Below are positions 33,454 through 43,635 of a DNA stretch of 64,000 nucleotides, in pieces. Below the pieces are notes generated by a model. It was given only the letters and a program-made list of their open reading frames with translations, was not told the DNA's origin and ran no database searches. Each line of letters opens with the position of its first letter. Position 1 is the stretch's first letter. The position numbers and the translations under genes were made by a program. The stretch comes from Blastomonas sp. SL216 (GTDB lineage: Bacteria > Pseudomonadota > Alphaproteobacteria > Sphingomonadales > Sphingomonadaceae): contig CP113055.1 of NCBI GenBank assembly GCA_026625625.1, forward strand, positions 622,501 to 686,500. The letters are read 5' to 3'.

Positions 33454-34344
33454 GTGTCCGACACGGCAGATAAACCAGCGGCTGCGCCATCTGGAGATGG
33501 GGCGACAACCGGCGATCTTTTCCCACCTTCGCACATTGGGGAAAGCCTGGCGGCTGCCCGGCGCGCGCAGGACCTGACCCTTCAGGATATCGCCTCGCGC
33601 ACACGCATCCCGATGCGGCATCTCGAGGCAATGGAAGCGGGCAAACTGGAAAGCCTTCCCGGGCGCACCTATGCCATCGGTTTTGCCAAGGCCTATGCCC
33701 GCGCGGTCGAGCTTCCCGAAGACGAGATTGCGCAGGCGATCCGCGAGGCATTGGGCGGCGCATCGCATCAGCCGACGCGCGAAGTGACGCAGTTTGATCT
33801 GGATGAGCCCAGCAAGGTGCCTTCGGCCAAGCTCGCGCTGATGGCGGCAGTTGCAGGCGCGGTGATCCTGATCGCAGGCTTCGGCGTTTGGCGGACCTAT
33901 TTCTTCCCCGGTGCGAATGTCGAGGACCTGGCCCAGGCTGCCGATGCCGCTTCGTCCAGCGAAAGCGTGCCGGGCAAGGCCAAGCCCAAGGGCAAGCCGG
34001 TAGCTGCACCGGCGGTCGATCCCAAGGCGCAGGTCGTGTTCACCGCGACCGAGGATGACATCTGGATCAAGTTCTACGACGGCGAAGGCAAGCAGCTGAT
34101 GCAGAAGCAGATGGCGCTTGGCGAGCAATATACCATTCCTGCTGACGCCGTGGACCCTCAGGTCTGGACTGGGCGTCCCGATGCCTTCCAGATTACGGTG
34201 GGCGGGCGTAATGTGCCGCCGCTGGGCACGTCGGAAGTCGCGGTGAAGGATGTTCCGGTGACCGCCGCTGCGCTGATGGCGCGGCCCGCTGCGCCGCCTG
34301 AAACCGCATCGCAAGCCGACGCGAGCGCCGCTACGGATGGCTGA
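33454..34344 (+). CDS. RodZ-like HTH transmembrane protein
   Basis: 296 residues from GTG (GGGAG eight bases upstream). An N-terminal HTH (SLAAARRAQDLTLQDIASRT, then RHLEAMEAGKLESLPGRTYA) is followed by one membrane helix (KLALMAAVAGAVILIAGFGV), a Lys/Pro/Ala linker and a periplasmic DUF4115 domain (DDIWIKFYDGEGKQLMQKQM). This is the layout of RodZ, the MreB-linked cell-shape protein, and of similar proteins. Assignment as RodZ itself is likely but not certain. Confidence 0.8.
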   Translation: MSDTADKPAAAPSGDGATTGDLFPPSHIGESLAAARRAQDLTLQDIASRTRIPMRHLEAMEAGKLESLPGRTYAIGFAKAYARAVELPEDEIAQAIREALGGASHQPTREVTQFDLDEPSKVPSAKLALMAAVAGAVILIAGFGVWRTYFFPGANVEDLAQAADAASSSESVPGKAKPKGKPVAAPAVDPKAQVVFTATEDDIWIKFYDGEGKQLMQKQMALGEQYTIPADAVDPQVWTGRPDAFQITVGGRNVPPLGTSEVAVKDVPVTAAALMARPAAPPETASQADASAATDG

Positions 34345-34478
34345 ATATAGCCGGGCAGGTCAGTCAACTCCCGTTCAGTGACGTCATGACATCGAATTTG
34401 TGCCACGCGGCTTTGACGAACGCTGCGGGGGCCTTATAGATTTGCCACGATAACCAAAGCACCGAGCTGGAGCCCGAC

Positions 34479-35453
34479 ATGACGACCGCCCGCCTTTTCC
34501 CGGTTTTTCCGCGCCGCATCGGCCTGTCCGCGCGGCTGCTCGTCGGCACCATGGTCACGGCGCTGGTGGCGTCGGCCAGCCCGGCAGCCGCGCAGGCGGC
34601 ACCGCTGGAGCCGCGTGTGAAGAAGCTGGAATCCGAAATGCGCGCCGTGCAGCGCAAGGTCTTCCCCGGCGCATCCGACCGGTTCTTCGAGCCGGAGATC
34701 AGCGCGCCCACCGCAACGCCGACGCCGAACGGCGTTTCGGCCAGCGCGCCGCTGACCGATCTGCTGCAGCGGGTCGATACGCTGGAAACCCAGATTACCC
34801 GGCTGACCGCGCAGACCGAAGAAAATGGCTTCAAGATCGGCCAGCTTGAAAAGCGGCTGATGCAGCTGGAAGATCAGGCCAAGCAGGCGGCCGCCGCAGC
34901 CGCCGCAGCCACACCACCCGCATCCACGGTCCCCGCTGCAACGCCGGGTGGCGGTGGTGCCACGGTGCGTCCGGCAACGCCTGCTGCGGCCAGCACCGCC
35001 GCTGCTGCACCCAGTGCCGAGCGCATTGCTGCGGTCGCCAAGATCGAAAAGCCGCAGACCGCCGATGCGGGCGAGGACGCCTATCTGTACGGCTATCGGC
35101 TGTGGGAGGCCAAGTTCCTCCCCGAAGCCCAGGCGCAGCTGCGCTTCACGCTGGAGAAGCACCCCAAGCACAAGCGGTCGAGCTATACCCGCAACCTGCT
35201 GGGCCGCGCCTATCTGGACGATGGCAAGCCCAGTGCTGCGGCCAAGATGTTCGCCGAGAATTACGAGAAGGAGCCCAAGGGCGACCGTGCTCCCGAAAGC
35301 CTCTATTTCCTGGGTGAATCACTGATCAAGCTCAACGAGAAGGCCAAGGCGTGCGTCGCCTTTGCAGAGCTCGCGGAAGTCTATCCCGAGGTTGCCGCGG
35401 GCCGCCTGATCGACCGGCTGGCCACCGGGCGCCGCAATGCCGGATGCAAATGA
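34479..35453 (+). CDS. cpoB: Tol-Pal system coordinator CpoB/YbgF
   Basis: 324 residues with a signal peptide (LLVGTMVTALVASASPAAAQ). A coiled coil follows (PLTDLLQRVDTLETQITRLT to MQLEDQAKQAA), then a Pro/Ala linker, then three TPR-like repeats (DAYLYGYRLWEAKFLPEAQA, RNLLGRAYLDDGKPSAAAKM, ESLYFLGESLIKLNEKAKAC). In other bacteria CpoB links cell-wall synthesis with outer-membrane constriction. The tol-pal genes are not beside it. Its end overlaps tilS by 17 bases. Confidence 0.88.
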   Translation: MTTARLFPVFPRRIGLSARLLVGTMVTALVASASPAAAQAAPLEPRVKKLESEMRAVQRKVFPGASDRFFEPEISAPTATPTPNGVSASAPLTDLLQRVDTLETQITRLTAQTEENGFKIGQLEKRLMQLEDQAKQAAAAAAAATPPASTVPAATPGGGGATVRPATPAAASTAAAAPSAERIAAVAKIEKPQTADAGEDAYLYGYRLWEAKFLPEAQAQLRFTLEKHPKHKRSSYTRNLLGRAYLDDGKPSAAAKMFAENYEKEPKGDRAPESLYFLGESLIKLNEKAKACVAFAELAEVYPEVAAGRLIDRLATGRRNAGCK

Positions 35454-36411
35454 CGCGGCATTGACGCAGGCTACCGAGGCGCTTGCACGTCTGACCGGGA
35501 CCAGGCAGGCCAGCCTGTTGCTGGCCGTTTCGGGCGGACCGGACAGCATGGCGTTGCTCGACTGGCTGGGGCGCGGCTGGCAGGGCGCTGTATCGGCGGC
35601 GACCGTCGATCACGGATTGCGCCCCGAAAGTGCTGGCGAGGCGGCGATGGTCGCGTGTTATTGCGATGCGGCTGGCATCGCGCACACGACGCTCCAGCCC
35701 GCTGCGCCGATCACCGGCAGCCTGCAATCGGCCGCCCGCGCCGCGCGCTATGCGCTGCTGGAGGCGCATGCCGACGCTATCGGTGCGCAGTTCATCGTCA
35801 CCGCGCACCATGCCGATGACCAGCTCGAAACCGTGTTGATGCGGCTCGCCCGTGGCGGCGGTGTCGATGGGCTAGCGGGTATTCGGGCGCGCGTCGGCCG
35901 GGTGGTGCGGCCGCTGCTGGGCTTCCGCAAGGCGGATCTGCTCGGCCATTGCCAGCGTGCCGGCATTGCGTTCGTGGAGGATCCCAGCAACGCCAATCGC
36001 GATTTCGACCGGGTGCGGATGCGTGAGGCGCTGGCAGGCTTTGATGCGATCGACCCGCTCAAGGCGGCGCGATCGGCATTGGCGCTGGCCCAGGCCGCCG
36101 AAGCGCTTGACTGGATTGCGGCGCGCGAGGCGGACCATGCCATCATTATCGACGAAACCGGTGTTCGCCTCGCTTCCAGCGCGTTTCCGCCTGCCTTGCT
36201 GCGCCGCCTGGTGCTGCGCTGCATCGACCAGGTGCAGCCGGGCCTTCAGGTACGGGGCCCGGCGCTGGACCGCTTGATCGAGACGCTCCAGTCCGGCAGC
36301 CAGGCGATGATCGGGGATATGCTGTGCGGTCAGTCCCGGACCGATCCGGGCTGGCATTTTGGTCCCGCACCGCCGCGCCACGTCGCAACGGGCGAGCGTG
36401 CGGCAGAATAA
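35437..36411 (+). CDS. tilS: tRNA(Ile)-lysidine synthetase
   Basis: 324 residues. It attaches lysine to C34 of the tRNA-Ile CAU anticodon. The P-loop SLLLAVSGGPDSMALLDW and the later HHADDQLETVLMRLARG are diagnostic. It is short compared with E. coli TilS, having only a compact C-terminal part, as is common in alphaproteobacteria. It overlaps cpoB and is followed 93 bases later by ftsH, the usual order. Confidence 0.92.
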   Translation: MPDANDAALTQATEALARLTGTRQASLLLAVSGGPDSMALLDWLGRGWQGAVSAATVDHGLRPESAGEAAMVACYCDAAGIAHTTLQPAAPITGSLQSAARAARYALLEAHADAIGAQFIVTAHHADDQLETVLMRLARGGGVDGLAGIRARVGRVVRPLLGFRKADLLGHCQRAGIAFVEDPSNANRDFDRVRMREALAGFDAIDPLKAARSALALAQAAEALDWIAAREADHAIIIDETGVRLASSAFPPALLRRLVLRCIDQVQPGLQVRGPALDRLIETLQSGSQAMIGDMLCGQSRTDPGWHFGPAPPRHVATGERAAE

Positions 36412-36453
36412 TGACAATCGCAGGTCAAAGCGCGGGCGGATTATATTGTCATT
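36410..36453. promoter_or_regulatory. Spaced inverted repeat before ftsH
   Basis: AATGACAAT (36410-36418) and ATTGTCATT (36445-36453) are perfect inverted copies 26 bases apart, in the 93-bp gap between tilS and ftsH. They could loop out the promoter region or mark a two-site operator. Significance unproven. Confidence 0.35.
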
Positions 36454-36504
36454 CAGGAATAGCAGCCTATCTTGATCATGGTTTACCGCTGCAAAGGCTT
36501 TGTG

Positions 36505-38460
<1,956 letters not shown>

Positions 38461-38475
38461 TCCGGGCCCTTGCCG

Positions 38476-38874
38476 ATGCTGATGTCCGGTTTGACGATGG
38501 TGCTTCTTGCCTCGCAGGCAGCACCACCACCGGTCTTGCCTGCCCCGCCTGACACCGTTGCAGAGTTTCTGCGCCAGGTTGACGATCTGGTCGCGATCGG
38601 TGGTGACGCCGCTGTCAGCTCGCCCCAGGCCGACATCATCCGCGCCGCATTGCAGGCTTCGGCGCTGGCGTACCGTGCGAGCCTTGCCGAGGCCGCTGCC
38701 CGTGGTGAGGCCCCGCCAAGCTGTCCGCCACCGCCGGGCCAGGCGCAGCTTTCGCTCGGCGATATCACAGGCTATCTGCGGGCATTTCCCGAGGTTAACC
38801 GGGCCATGCCGCTCGAAACCGCGTTCGCGCTGGTGATGACCCTGCGCTACCCTTGCGCAGCACCATCGCAATAG
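38476..38874 (+). CDS. Small secreted protein, paralogue of the next gene
   Basis: About 132 residues (start 38476 or 38482). Short signal-like N-terminus (SGLTMVLLASQAAP). The mature part has TVAEFLRQVDDL, then SCPPPPG, then a helix pair ending LVMTLRYPC. The same skeleton (TVAEFL ... SCPP ... YL ... P ... FPC) is in the next gene. The CPP...YL..P...FPC pattern faintly recalls the Rap1a/Tai type of small disulfide-bonded periplasmic proteins, but I cannot confirm this. Confidence 0.65.
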   Translation: MLMSGLTMVLLASQAAPPPVLPAPPDTVAEFLRQVDDLVAIGGDAAVSSPQADIIRAALQASALAYRASLAEAAARGEAPPSCPPPPGQAQLSLGDITGYLRAFPEVNRAMPLETAFALVMTLRYPCAAPSQ

Positions 38875-38936
38875 GGTCATTGGCGGTTCATCTGGCGATG
38901 CTAATCCATCGGGCGATCAGTCGAGGGAGGACAGTG

Positions 38937-39314
38937 ATGAAGCGGGGCGTTCAGGCAGCCATACTTGCAGTGACGGCGGTCATTCTGACCGGGGCGGCAT
39001 CGGAAATGACCGTGGCCGAGTTTCTGGCGGGGATGAAAAAGGCCGAAACCCTGGGTCCGGCCGCCTTGCTGTCCAGCGATGTCCGCGCGCTGCGGGCGGA
39101 ATCGGACCGGGTGCGCGAAATGTATGTCGCCGATATCGCGCGGCAGAAAAAGGCAGGCGGCAAGATGCACAGCTGCCCGCCGGTGAGCGATCGCCCGAAG
39201 ATGACGGGCGAGGAATTGCGTACCTATCTGACCAGCCTGCCGCCAGCAGCGCAGAAACAGCCCTTCCGCCTCGCGGTCTACAACCTGATGAAGAAGAAAT
39301 TTCCCTGCAAGTGA
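38937..39314 (+). CDS. Small secreted protein, paralogue of the previous gene
   Basis: 125 residues with a signal peptide (VQAAILAVTAVILTGAASE) and a strong GAGGGAGGA site before the ATG. The mature part: TVAEFLAGMKKAETLG, HSCPPVSDRP, ELRTYLTSLPPAAQKQ and a final KKKFPCK. The two cysteines match those of the neighbour at 38476 and probably form a disulfide. Function unknown. Confidence 0.78.
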   Translation: MKRGVQAAILAVTAVILTGAASEMTVAEFLAGMKKAETLGPAALLSSDVRALRAESDRVREMYVADIARQKKAGGKMHSCPPVSDRPKMTGEELRTYLTSLPPAAQKQPFRLAVYNLMKKKFPCK

Positions 39315-39367
39315 TGCGCGGGCATTCGGCTGCGGGCCTCCCGCCCGAAGGCAGGAGGGCATAGCCG

Positions 39368-40345
39368 TCAGGCGGCGAGAAAGCCTTCCAGCCGGCCGCG
39401 AATGATCTGCTCGGCTTCAGTCATGATCCGGTCGATCAGTTCCTTGCAGGTCGGGATATCGTGGATCAGCCCTGCGACCATGCCGCAGCTCCACGCGCCC
39501 GCGTCCATATCGCCTTCCATCATGATTCGCGGATAGACGCCCGCAACCTGCTCGATGATATCGGTGAACTGCAGGTCCTTGCCCTTTTCACGCTCGATCA
39601 TCAGCAGTTGCTCGACGGCCTCGTTGGTCAGCACGCGCTCGGTATTGCGCAGCGGGCGCATCACCAGACGCGTGTCGAGCTCGGATGCCGCCACGATGGC
39701 CTGTTTCACATTCTCGTGCACCGGGGCTTCCTTGGTCGCGATGAAGCGGGTGCCCATGTTGATGCCGTCTGCGCCCATGGCGAGCGAGGCGACGAGTGAT
39801 CGCGCATCGGCCTGGCCGCCCGAGGCGACAAAGGGAATGTCGAGCTCATCCGCCGCGCGGGGCAGCAGGATCATGTTGGGCACGTCGTCCTCGCCAGGAT
39901 GGCCGCCACATTCAAAGCCATCGACCGAAACCGCATCGCAGCCGATCGCCTGAGCCTTGAGCGCATGGCGAACACTGGTGCACTTGTGGATCACCTTGAC
40001 GCCGGCTTCCTTGAGATAGGGCAGCACCGATTGCGGATTGTTGCCCGCGGTCTCCACTGCCTTGATGCCATTTTCGATGATCACGCGGACATAGCCGGGA
40101 TAATCGGGGGCGGTTAGAACCGGCAGGAAGGTCAGGTTCACGCCGAACGGCTTGTCGGTCATCGCCTTGCACTTCTTGATCTCCGCATCGAGATCCGCAG
40201 GCGTCTTCTGCGTCAGGCCGGTGATGATGCCGAGGCCGCCGGCATTGGATACGGCCGCTGCCAGTTCGGCAAAGCCGACATAATGCATGCCGCCCTGAAT
40301 GATCGGATGTTCGATGCCGAAAAGTTCGGTGATGCGGGTCTTCAT
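39368..40345 (-). CDS. NAD(P)H-dependent flavin oxidoreductase (nitronate monooxygenase family)
   Basis: 325 residues, FMN-binding TIM barrel. ELFGIEHPIIQGGMHYVGFA, NAGGLGIITG, DGFECGGHPGEDDV and PFVASGGQADARSLVASLAM are hallmarks of the 2-nitropropane-dioxygenase-like family. Members oxidise nitronates or reduce other substrates, and many are annotated by fold only, so the reaction is not certain. It lies 59 bases downstream of the thioesterase gene and probably shares its transcript. Confidence 0.87.
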   Translation of the reverse strand: MKTRITELFGIEHPIIQGGMHYVGFAELAAAVSNAGGLGIITGLTQKTPADLDAEIKKCKAMTDKPFGVNLTFLPVLTAPDYPGYVRVIIENGIKAVETAGNNPQSVLPYLKEAGVKVIHKCTSVRHALKAQAIGCDAVSVDGFECGGHPGEDDVPNMILLPRAADELDIPFVASGGQADARSLVASLAMGADGINMGTRFIATKEAPVHENVKQAIVAASELDTRLVMRPLRNTERVLTNEAVEQLLMIEREKGKDLQFTDIIEQVAGVYPRIMMEGDMDAGAWSCGMVAGLIHDIPTCKELIDRIMTEAEQIIRGRLEGFLAA

Positions 40346-40404
40346 GGCATTCTCTCCTGGCTTTTATGCTTCTGGATTCCCGGCGGGCGGGAAGGGGGGA
40401 CGAA

Positions 40405-41178
40405 TCAGACGAACAGCGCGACGCTCTGCATGGCGGTCATCACCGGCTCGAGGCGGCTGTTCCAGACGGTCATGTACTGGCTGGCGGCACCATGATGCGC
40501 GTGATGCGTCACCGATTCGAGCAACCACCAGCCGTTTTCGGTCTGCGGCGCGTCGGTCAGCAGGTTGACCTGCCAGTTCATGCTGCTCACTGGCCCGGCG
40601 ACATCCATCAGCCCCATGGCCGATGGCGGCAGGCCATCGCCGATGCACAGCAATTCGGTCATATGATCGAGGCCGTCGCGCGCGGCAAAGCGGTGCCAAT
40701 TGGCGAGGCGCGGGGTGTTCATGCCCAGCTCCAGCCGCTTTTCGGGATATTCCATCTGCGAGGTGAAGAATTCGGGCGGCCCACTGCGCGTGCTGCCTTC
40801 CTCGGGCGGGGGGGCGACATCGGGGCGATGGACCCCCTCGAATTCGATCTTGCTCTCGCGCTTACTCATGAAGATGAAGGTGCCGATAAAGCCCAGGCCC
40901 TCGGCGCTGCGGATCTTGACCTCGACAAAGGCAGTGTTGCGCCCGCGGCGCAGCAGTTCGGTCGAGATGGTGACCTCGCCCGCAAGCGGCCCGACAAAGG
41001 CCACCTGGGCCGAACGCAGCGGCGGTGCATCGGGCACGGCGAGCCGGGCCGCGTGATGCGCCAGCGCCGAGGAAAGGCCACCATAGGAGGTGCGCCCCTG
41101 CATCCAGCATGAGGGGATCGAAACGGTCCAGCCAGTGTCGGTCTGGACCAGCGATGCGAGGGTCTGAGCGAGATTCAT
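40405..41178 (-). CDS. Acyl-CoA thioesterase-like protein (double hotdog)
   Basis: 257 residues. MQGRTSYGGLSSALAHHAAR and RSAQVAFVGPLAGEVTISTE in the first half and PVSSMNWQVNLLTDAPQTEN with WWLLESVTHHAHHGAASQYM in the second half are the two hotdog repeats of TesB-like/4HBT_3 thioesterases. It should split acyl-CoA esters; chain length is unknown. First gene of a likely two-gene unit with the flavin oxidoreductase. Confidence 0.82.
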   Translation of the reverse strand: MNLAQTLASLVQTDTGWTVSIPSCWMQGRTSYGGLSSALAHHAARLAVPDAPPLRSAQVAFVGPLAGEVTISTELLRRGRNTAFVEVKIRSAEGLGFIGTFIFMSKRESKIEFEGVHRPDVAPPPEEGSTRSGPPEFFTSQMEYPEKRLELGMNTPRLANWHRFAARDGLDHMTELLCIGDGLPPSAMGLMDVAGPVSSMNWQVNLLTDAPQTENGWWLLESVTHHAHHGAASQYMTVWNSRLEPVMTAMQSVALFV

Positions 41179-41276
41179 CGCGCGATTAAGACCAGAGATT
41201 CTGCGGCGAATCTACCGGAAATTTGACCGGAGCGGACTGCCGCTACGGATTGCTGAACGGGTGAGAGGGGAAAGGC

Positions 41277-41351
41277 TGGTGGGCGTAGGAAGGATTGAAC
41301 TTCCGACCCCTGCGATGTCAACACAGTGCTCTACCACTGAGCTATACGCCC
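41277..41351 (-). tRNA. tRNA-Val (GAC)
   Basis: Reading the minus strand: acceptor GGGCGTA pairs with TACGCCC, D arm GCTCAGTGGTAGAGC, anticodon loop TTGACAT with anticodon GAC, T arm ending GTTCAATCC, discriminator A and an encoded CCA. 75 bases including CCA. It lies between the thioesterase gene and cpdR. Confidence 0.93.
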
Positions 41352-41459
41352 ACGCTTTGCCTTGTACGCCGGAGCCAGAAGCTGCGGCAAGGGCGGTCCA
41401 TTACAAAGAGCTTGGCGGTCGTGCAAGCCATAAATGGAGGTCGCGCAAAAGGAATCGGA

Positions 41460-41837
41460 TCAAAGGCTCTGCGCAAAGGTGCCGCGAGCGAAAACGCGGT
41501 CGACTTCGAGCACCAGATCCTTGAGGTGGAAGGGCTTGGACAGCACCCGCGCGCTGGGCGCCGCTTTTTCCGCCTTCAGCGTGACGGCGGCGAATCCGGT
41601 GATGAACATGACCTTGGTATTGGGCGAAATGCGCCCGCAATGCTGGGCCAGTTCGATGCCGTCCATCTCGGGCATGACGATGTCGGTCAGCAGCAGATCG
41701 AAATGCTCGTCCTGCAGCAGCGGCAGCGCTGCGGTGCCCCGGTCCACCGATGTCACTTCGTAATCGGCCTTTTCCAGCGCACGCTGCAAATAGGTCCGCA
41801 TGGCCGCATCATCTTCTGCCAGCAATATGCGCAACAT
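41460..41837 (-). CDS. cpdR: CpdR single-domain response regulator
   Basis: 125 residues, one receiver domain. ILLAEDDAAMRTYLQRALEK and FDLLLTDIVMPEMDGIELAQ contain the acidic pocket and phospho-acceptor Asp; VLSKPFHLKDLV holds the conserved Lys. In Caulobacter, unphosphorylated CpdR brings ClpXP to its substrates, including CtrA-pathway proteins. The divergent N-formylglutamate amidohydrolase neighbour is the usual alphaproteobacterial arrangement and supports the name. Confidence 0.9.
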   Translation of the reverse strand: MLRILLAEDDAAMRTYLQRALEKADYEVTSVDRGTAALPLLQDEHFDLLLTDIVMPEMDGIELAQHCGRISPNTKVMFITGFAAVTLKAEKAAPSARVLSKPFHLKDLVLEVDRVFARGTFAQSL

Positions 41838-42035
41838 TCGCCAATTCCTCCACCGCGTGCCTTGATGACGGTTTATGCCGGAGGCGGTTAAGATTTTCCA
41901 GCATTCCGATGACACTGATTGTGCATGCCCCGAAGCAGGACATCGGAAGGGACAGGGGTAAACCTGCGCCAGGCCCGGCGATCGCGCCCGATGCGGCTTT
42001 GACTTGACCCGTGCTTTGGCGCATGTCCGTGAGCC

Positions 42036-42932
42036 ATGGATGATGCGCCCATCGAAGCTGCGATGCCAACGCGGCTGTTCAGCCTGGAAGGGGTGGATGC
42101 AGCGCGCGTGCCCGTGCTGGTGGCCGTGCCGCATGCCGGTCGCGACTATCCCGACGCCATCCTGCAGAATGCGCGCGTTGTGCCCGAGGTGCTGGAGCGG
42201 CTCGAAGATCGCCACGCCGACATGCTGCTGCCCGAGCGGACAAGCTCTGGCTGCGCAACGCTGGTTGCGCACACGGCGCGCGCGTGGATCGATCTCAACC
42301 GCGCGCCGAGCGAGGTCGACCCGCAAATGGTCACGGATGCGCCGCGTACCGCCTTTGCCCAGCCCAGCGCCAAGGTGCGCGGCGGTCTGGGCCTGGTGCC
42401 GCGGCGTCTGGCCGATCATGGCGAGTTATGGCGCAGGCCGTTTGCGCAAGCCGATATCCAGGGGCGGATCGCGCAACTGCATGATCCCTATCACCGCGCA
42501 CTGGGCCAGGCGCTCGCGGCGCTGAAATCGCGATTCGGCTGTGCGCTGTTGATCGACCTGCATTCCATGCCGCCGCTGCGCCCGGAGGGGAGCAACCGCC
42601 CGCCGCAGATTGTGCTGGGCGACCGGTTCGGGCGATCGGCGAGCGGGCCGGTGTGCGACCTTGCGCTGCGCGTGCTCAAGAGCTCTGGGTTCGAGGTTGC
42701 GCTCAATCACCCATATGCCGGCGGCTATGTGCTCGACCGCCATGGCAGGCCGGCGCGCGGCATTCACGCGCTGCAGGTCGAGGTCGATCGCAGCCTGTAC
42801 CTCGCGTCTGATCTCAAGACCCCGGGCGAGGGACTGGGCCAGATCAGGCACGCTCTGGCGAGTCTTGTCCGGACATTGGCGGATGATCTGCTGCGCCTTG
42901 ATGGCCCTGATCTGGCCATCGCTGCGGAATAA
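42036..42932 (+). CDS. N-formylglutamate amidohydrolase
   Basis: 298 residues. VPVLVAVPHAGRDYPDAI, EDRHADMLLPE, HTARAWIDLNRAPSEVDPQM, LLIDLHSMPP and ALNHPYAGGYVLDRHGRP carry the His and acidic groups of the zinc-dependent family. Family members cleave N-formylglutamate in histidine breakdown, but here it stands beside cpdR rather than hut genes, so another role is possible. A 198-bp divergent promoter region separates it from cpdR. Confidence 0.87.
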   Translation: MDDAPIEAAMPTRLFSLEGVDAARVPVLVAVPHAGRDYPDAILQNARVVPEVLERLEDRHADMLLPERTSSGCATLVAHTARAWIDLNRAPSEVDPQMVTDAPRTAFAQPSAKVRGGLGLVPRRLADHGELWRRPFAQADIQGRIAQLHDPYHRALGQALAALKSRFGCALLIDLHSMPPLRPEGSNRPPQIVLGDRFGRSASGPVCDLALRVLKSSGFEVALNHPYAGGYVLDRHGRPARGIHALQVEVDRSLYLASDLKTPGEGLGQIRHALASLVRTLADDLLRLDGPDLAIAAE

Positions 42933-42949
42933 CCCGCGGAACCCCCAAG

Positions 42950-42981
42950 AAAAAACCGCCTCGTGACGGATCACGAGGCGG
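42950..42981 (-). terminator. Rho-independent terminator (minus strand)
   Basis: A perfect 11-bp stem, CCGCCTCGTGA with TCACGAGGCGG, closes a 4-base loop. On the minus strand it is followed by TTTTTT; on the plus strand no T-run follows, so it points to a minus-strand transcript starting near 43050. Confidence 0.82.
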
Positions 42982-43050
42982 CCAAGGTTCAGGGAGGAGG
43001 TGCACAAGTGCACCTGCCGGAACGCGAAAGGGGGGGAAGCGTCCCGACAC
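42950..43050 (-). ncRNA. Candidate small RNA with anti-Shine-Dalgarno motif
   Basis: On the minus strand a promoter-like pair (TTGAAG, 16 bases, CTAAAT) at 43056-43083 is followed by about 100 bases that end in a strong intrinsic terminator. Inside lies a hairpin GGTGCAC-TT-GTGCACC (42999-43014), directly followed by CCTCCTCCC (42992-43000), a stretch able to pair with ribosome-binding sites. This layout resembles alphaproteobacterial small RNAs of the alpha-r14 type, which display CCUCCUCCC in loops. No open frame on the minus strand fits. Inference from sequence alone. Confidence 0.55.
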
Positions 43051-43055
43051 AGTCA

Positions 43056-43083
43056 ATTTAGGGCAAAGCACGGGGCACTTCAA
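43056..43083 (-). promoter_or_regulatory. Promoter-like -35/-10 pair for the candidate small RNA
   Basis: On the minus strand TTGAAG (43083-43078) and CTAAAT (43061-43056) are spaced by 16 bases. A start near 43050 would give an RNA of about 100 bases up to the terminator. Confidence 0.45.
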
Positions 43084-43200
43084 TGGCCCCAAAGGTAAAA
43101 ATTATCGGTGCGCGAATTTTCTTGCTAATGCGATCCACTCGCAATAACGTTTGTGTGTCGGTCCCACGGGGCGCGGCAAACGGTTATGGAAGGAGTGGTC

Positions 43201-43614
43201 ATGGGCTATTGGTGGCACGACATGCTGGATCAACCAGCCGAGCTGGGATCTGCAAGTCTCGTCGAGGCGAAGCTGGTGGTGGCCATGCGGATCGCGGTGT
43301 TTGCGCACAAGTCGGGCAACGATCCGGCCCCCCATGTCGCCGCGCGGCTGGGCAGCGTGGCGCTGTCCAATCAGCTTTCGCTGGTGGTCGAGGCGATGGG
43401 GCAGGCCTGGCCAGAGCCGTTCTGCGTTTCGCGCCCGTGCTGCGGCAGATTGTCGCCCGACGAGACGATGTTTGTCGGCATGGTGCGCAGCGCGATGCGT
43501 GGCAACCGCGCCGCGTTCGACCGGCAGACCAGCGAAATGCTCGCCGAAGATGCGCGCACGCTGATCTACAACCTCATGTGGCAGATGGGCCGCATGGTGC
43601 CTGCTTCGGCGTGA
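43201..43614 (+). CDS. Conserved hypothetical protein, cysteine motif
   Basis: 137 residues from ATG 43201 (AAGGAG six bases upstream; a start at 43186 is possible). Mostly helical: KLVVAMRIAVFAHKSGND, QLSLVVEAMGQAWPEPF. The centre has CVSRPCCGRLSPDETMFV with three cysteines, perhaps a metal site. No family recognised; I believe similar proteins occur in other sphingomonads. It converges on the LysR gene. Confidence 0.7.
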   Translation: MGYWWHDMLDQPAELGSASLVEAKLVVAMRIAVFAHKSGNDPAPHVAARLGSVALSNQLSLVVEAMGQAWPEPFCVSRPCCGRLSPDETMFVGMVRSAMRGNRAAFDRQTSEMLAEDARTLIYNLMWQMGRMVPASA

Positions 43615-43635
43615 TCCGGGCGTGGTGCTTGTGCT

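Noticed and set aside
36472-36504. Upstream ATG as the ftsH start
   Set aside because: It would add 11 residues with no family match; the ATG at 36505 has a ribosome site and gives the usual short N-terminus before the first helix.
42990-43098. Short plus-strand frame starting GTG after GGGAGGAGG
   Set aside because: The ribosome-site-like stretch is more simply the complement of the CCTCCTCCC motif of a minus-strand RNA with its own promoter and T-tailed terminator. The encoded peptide looks random. It remains an alternative.
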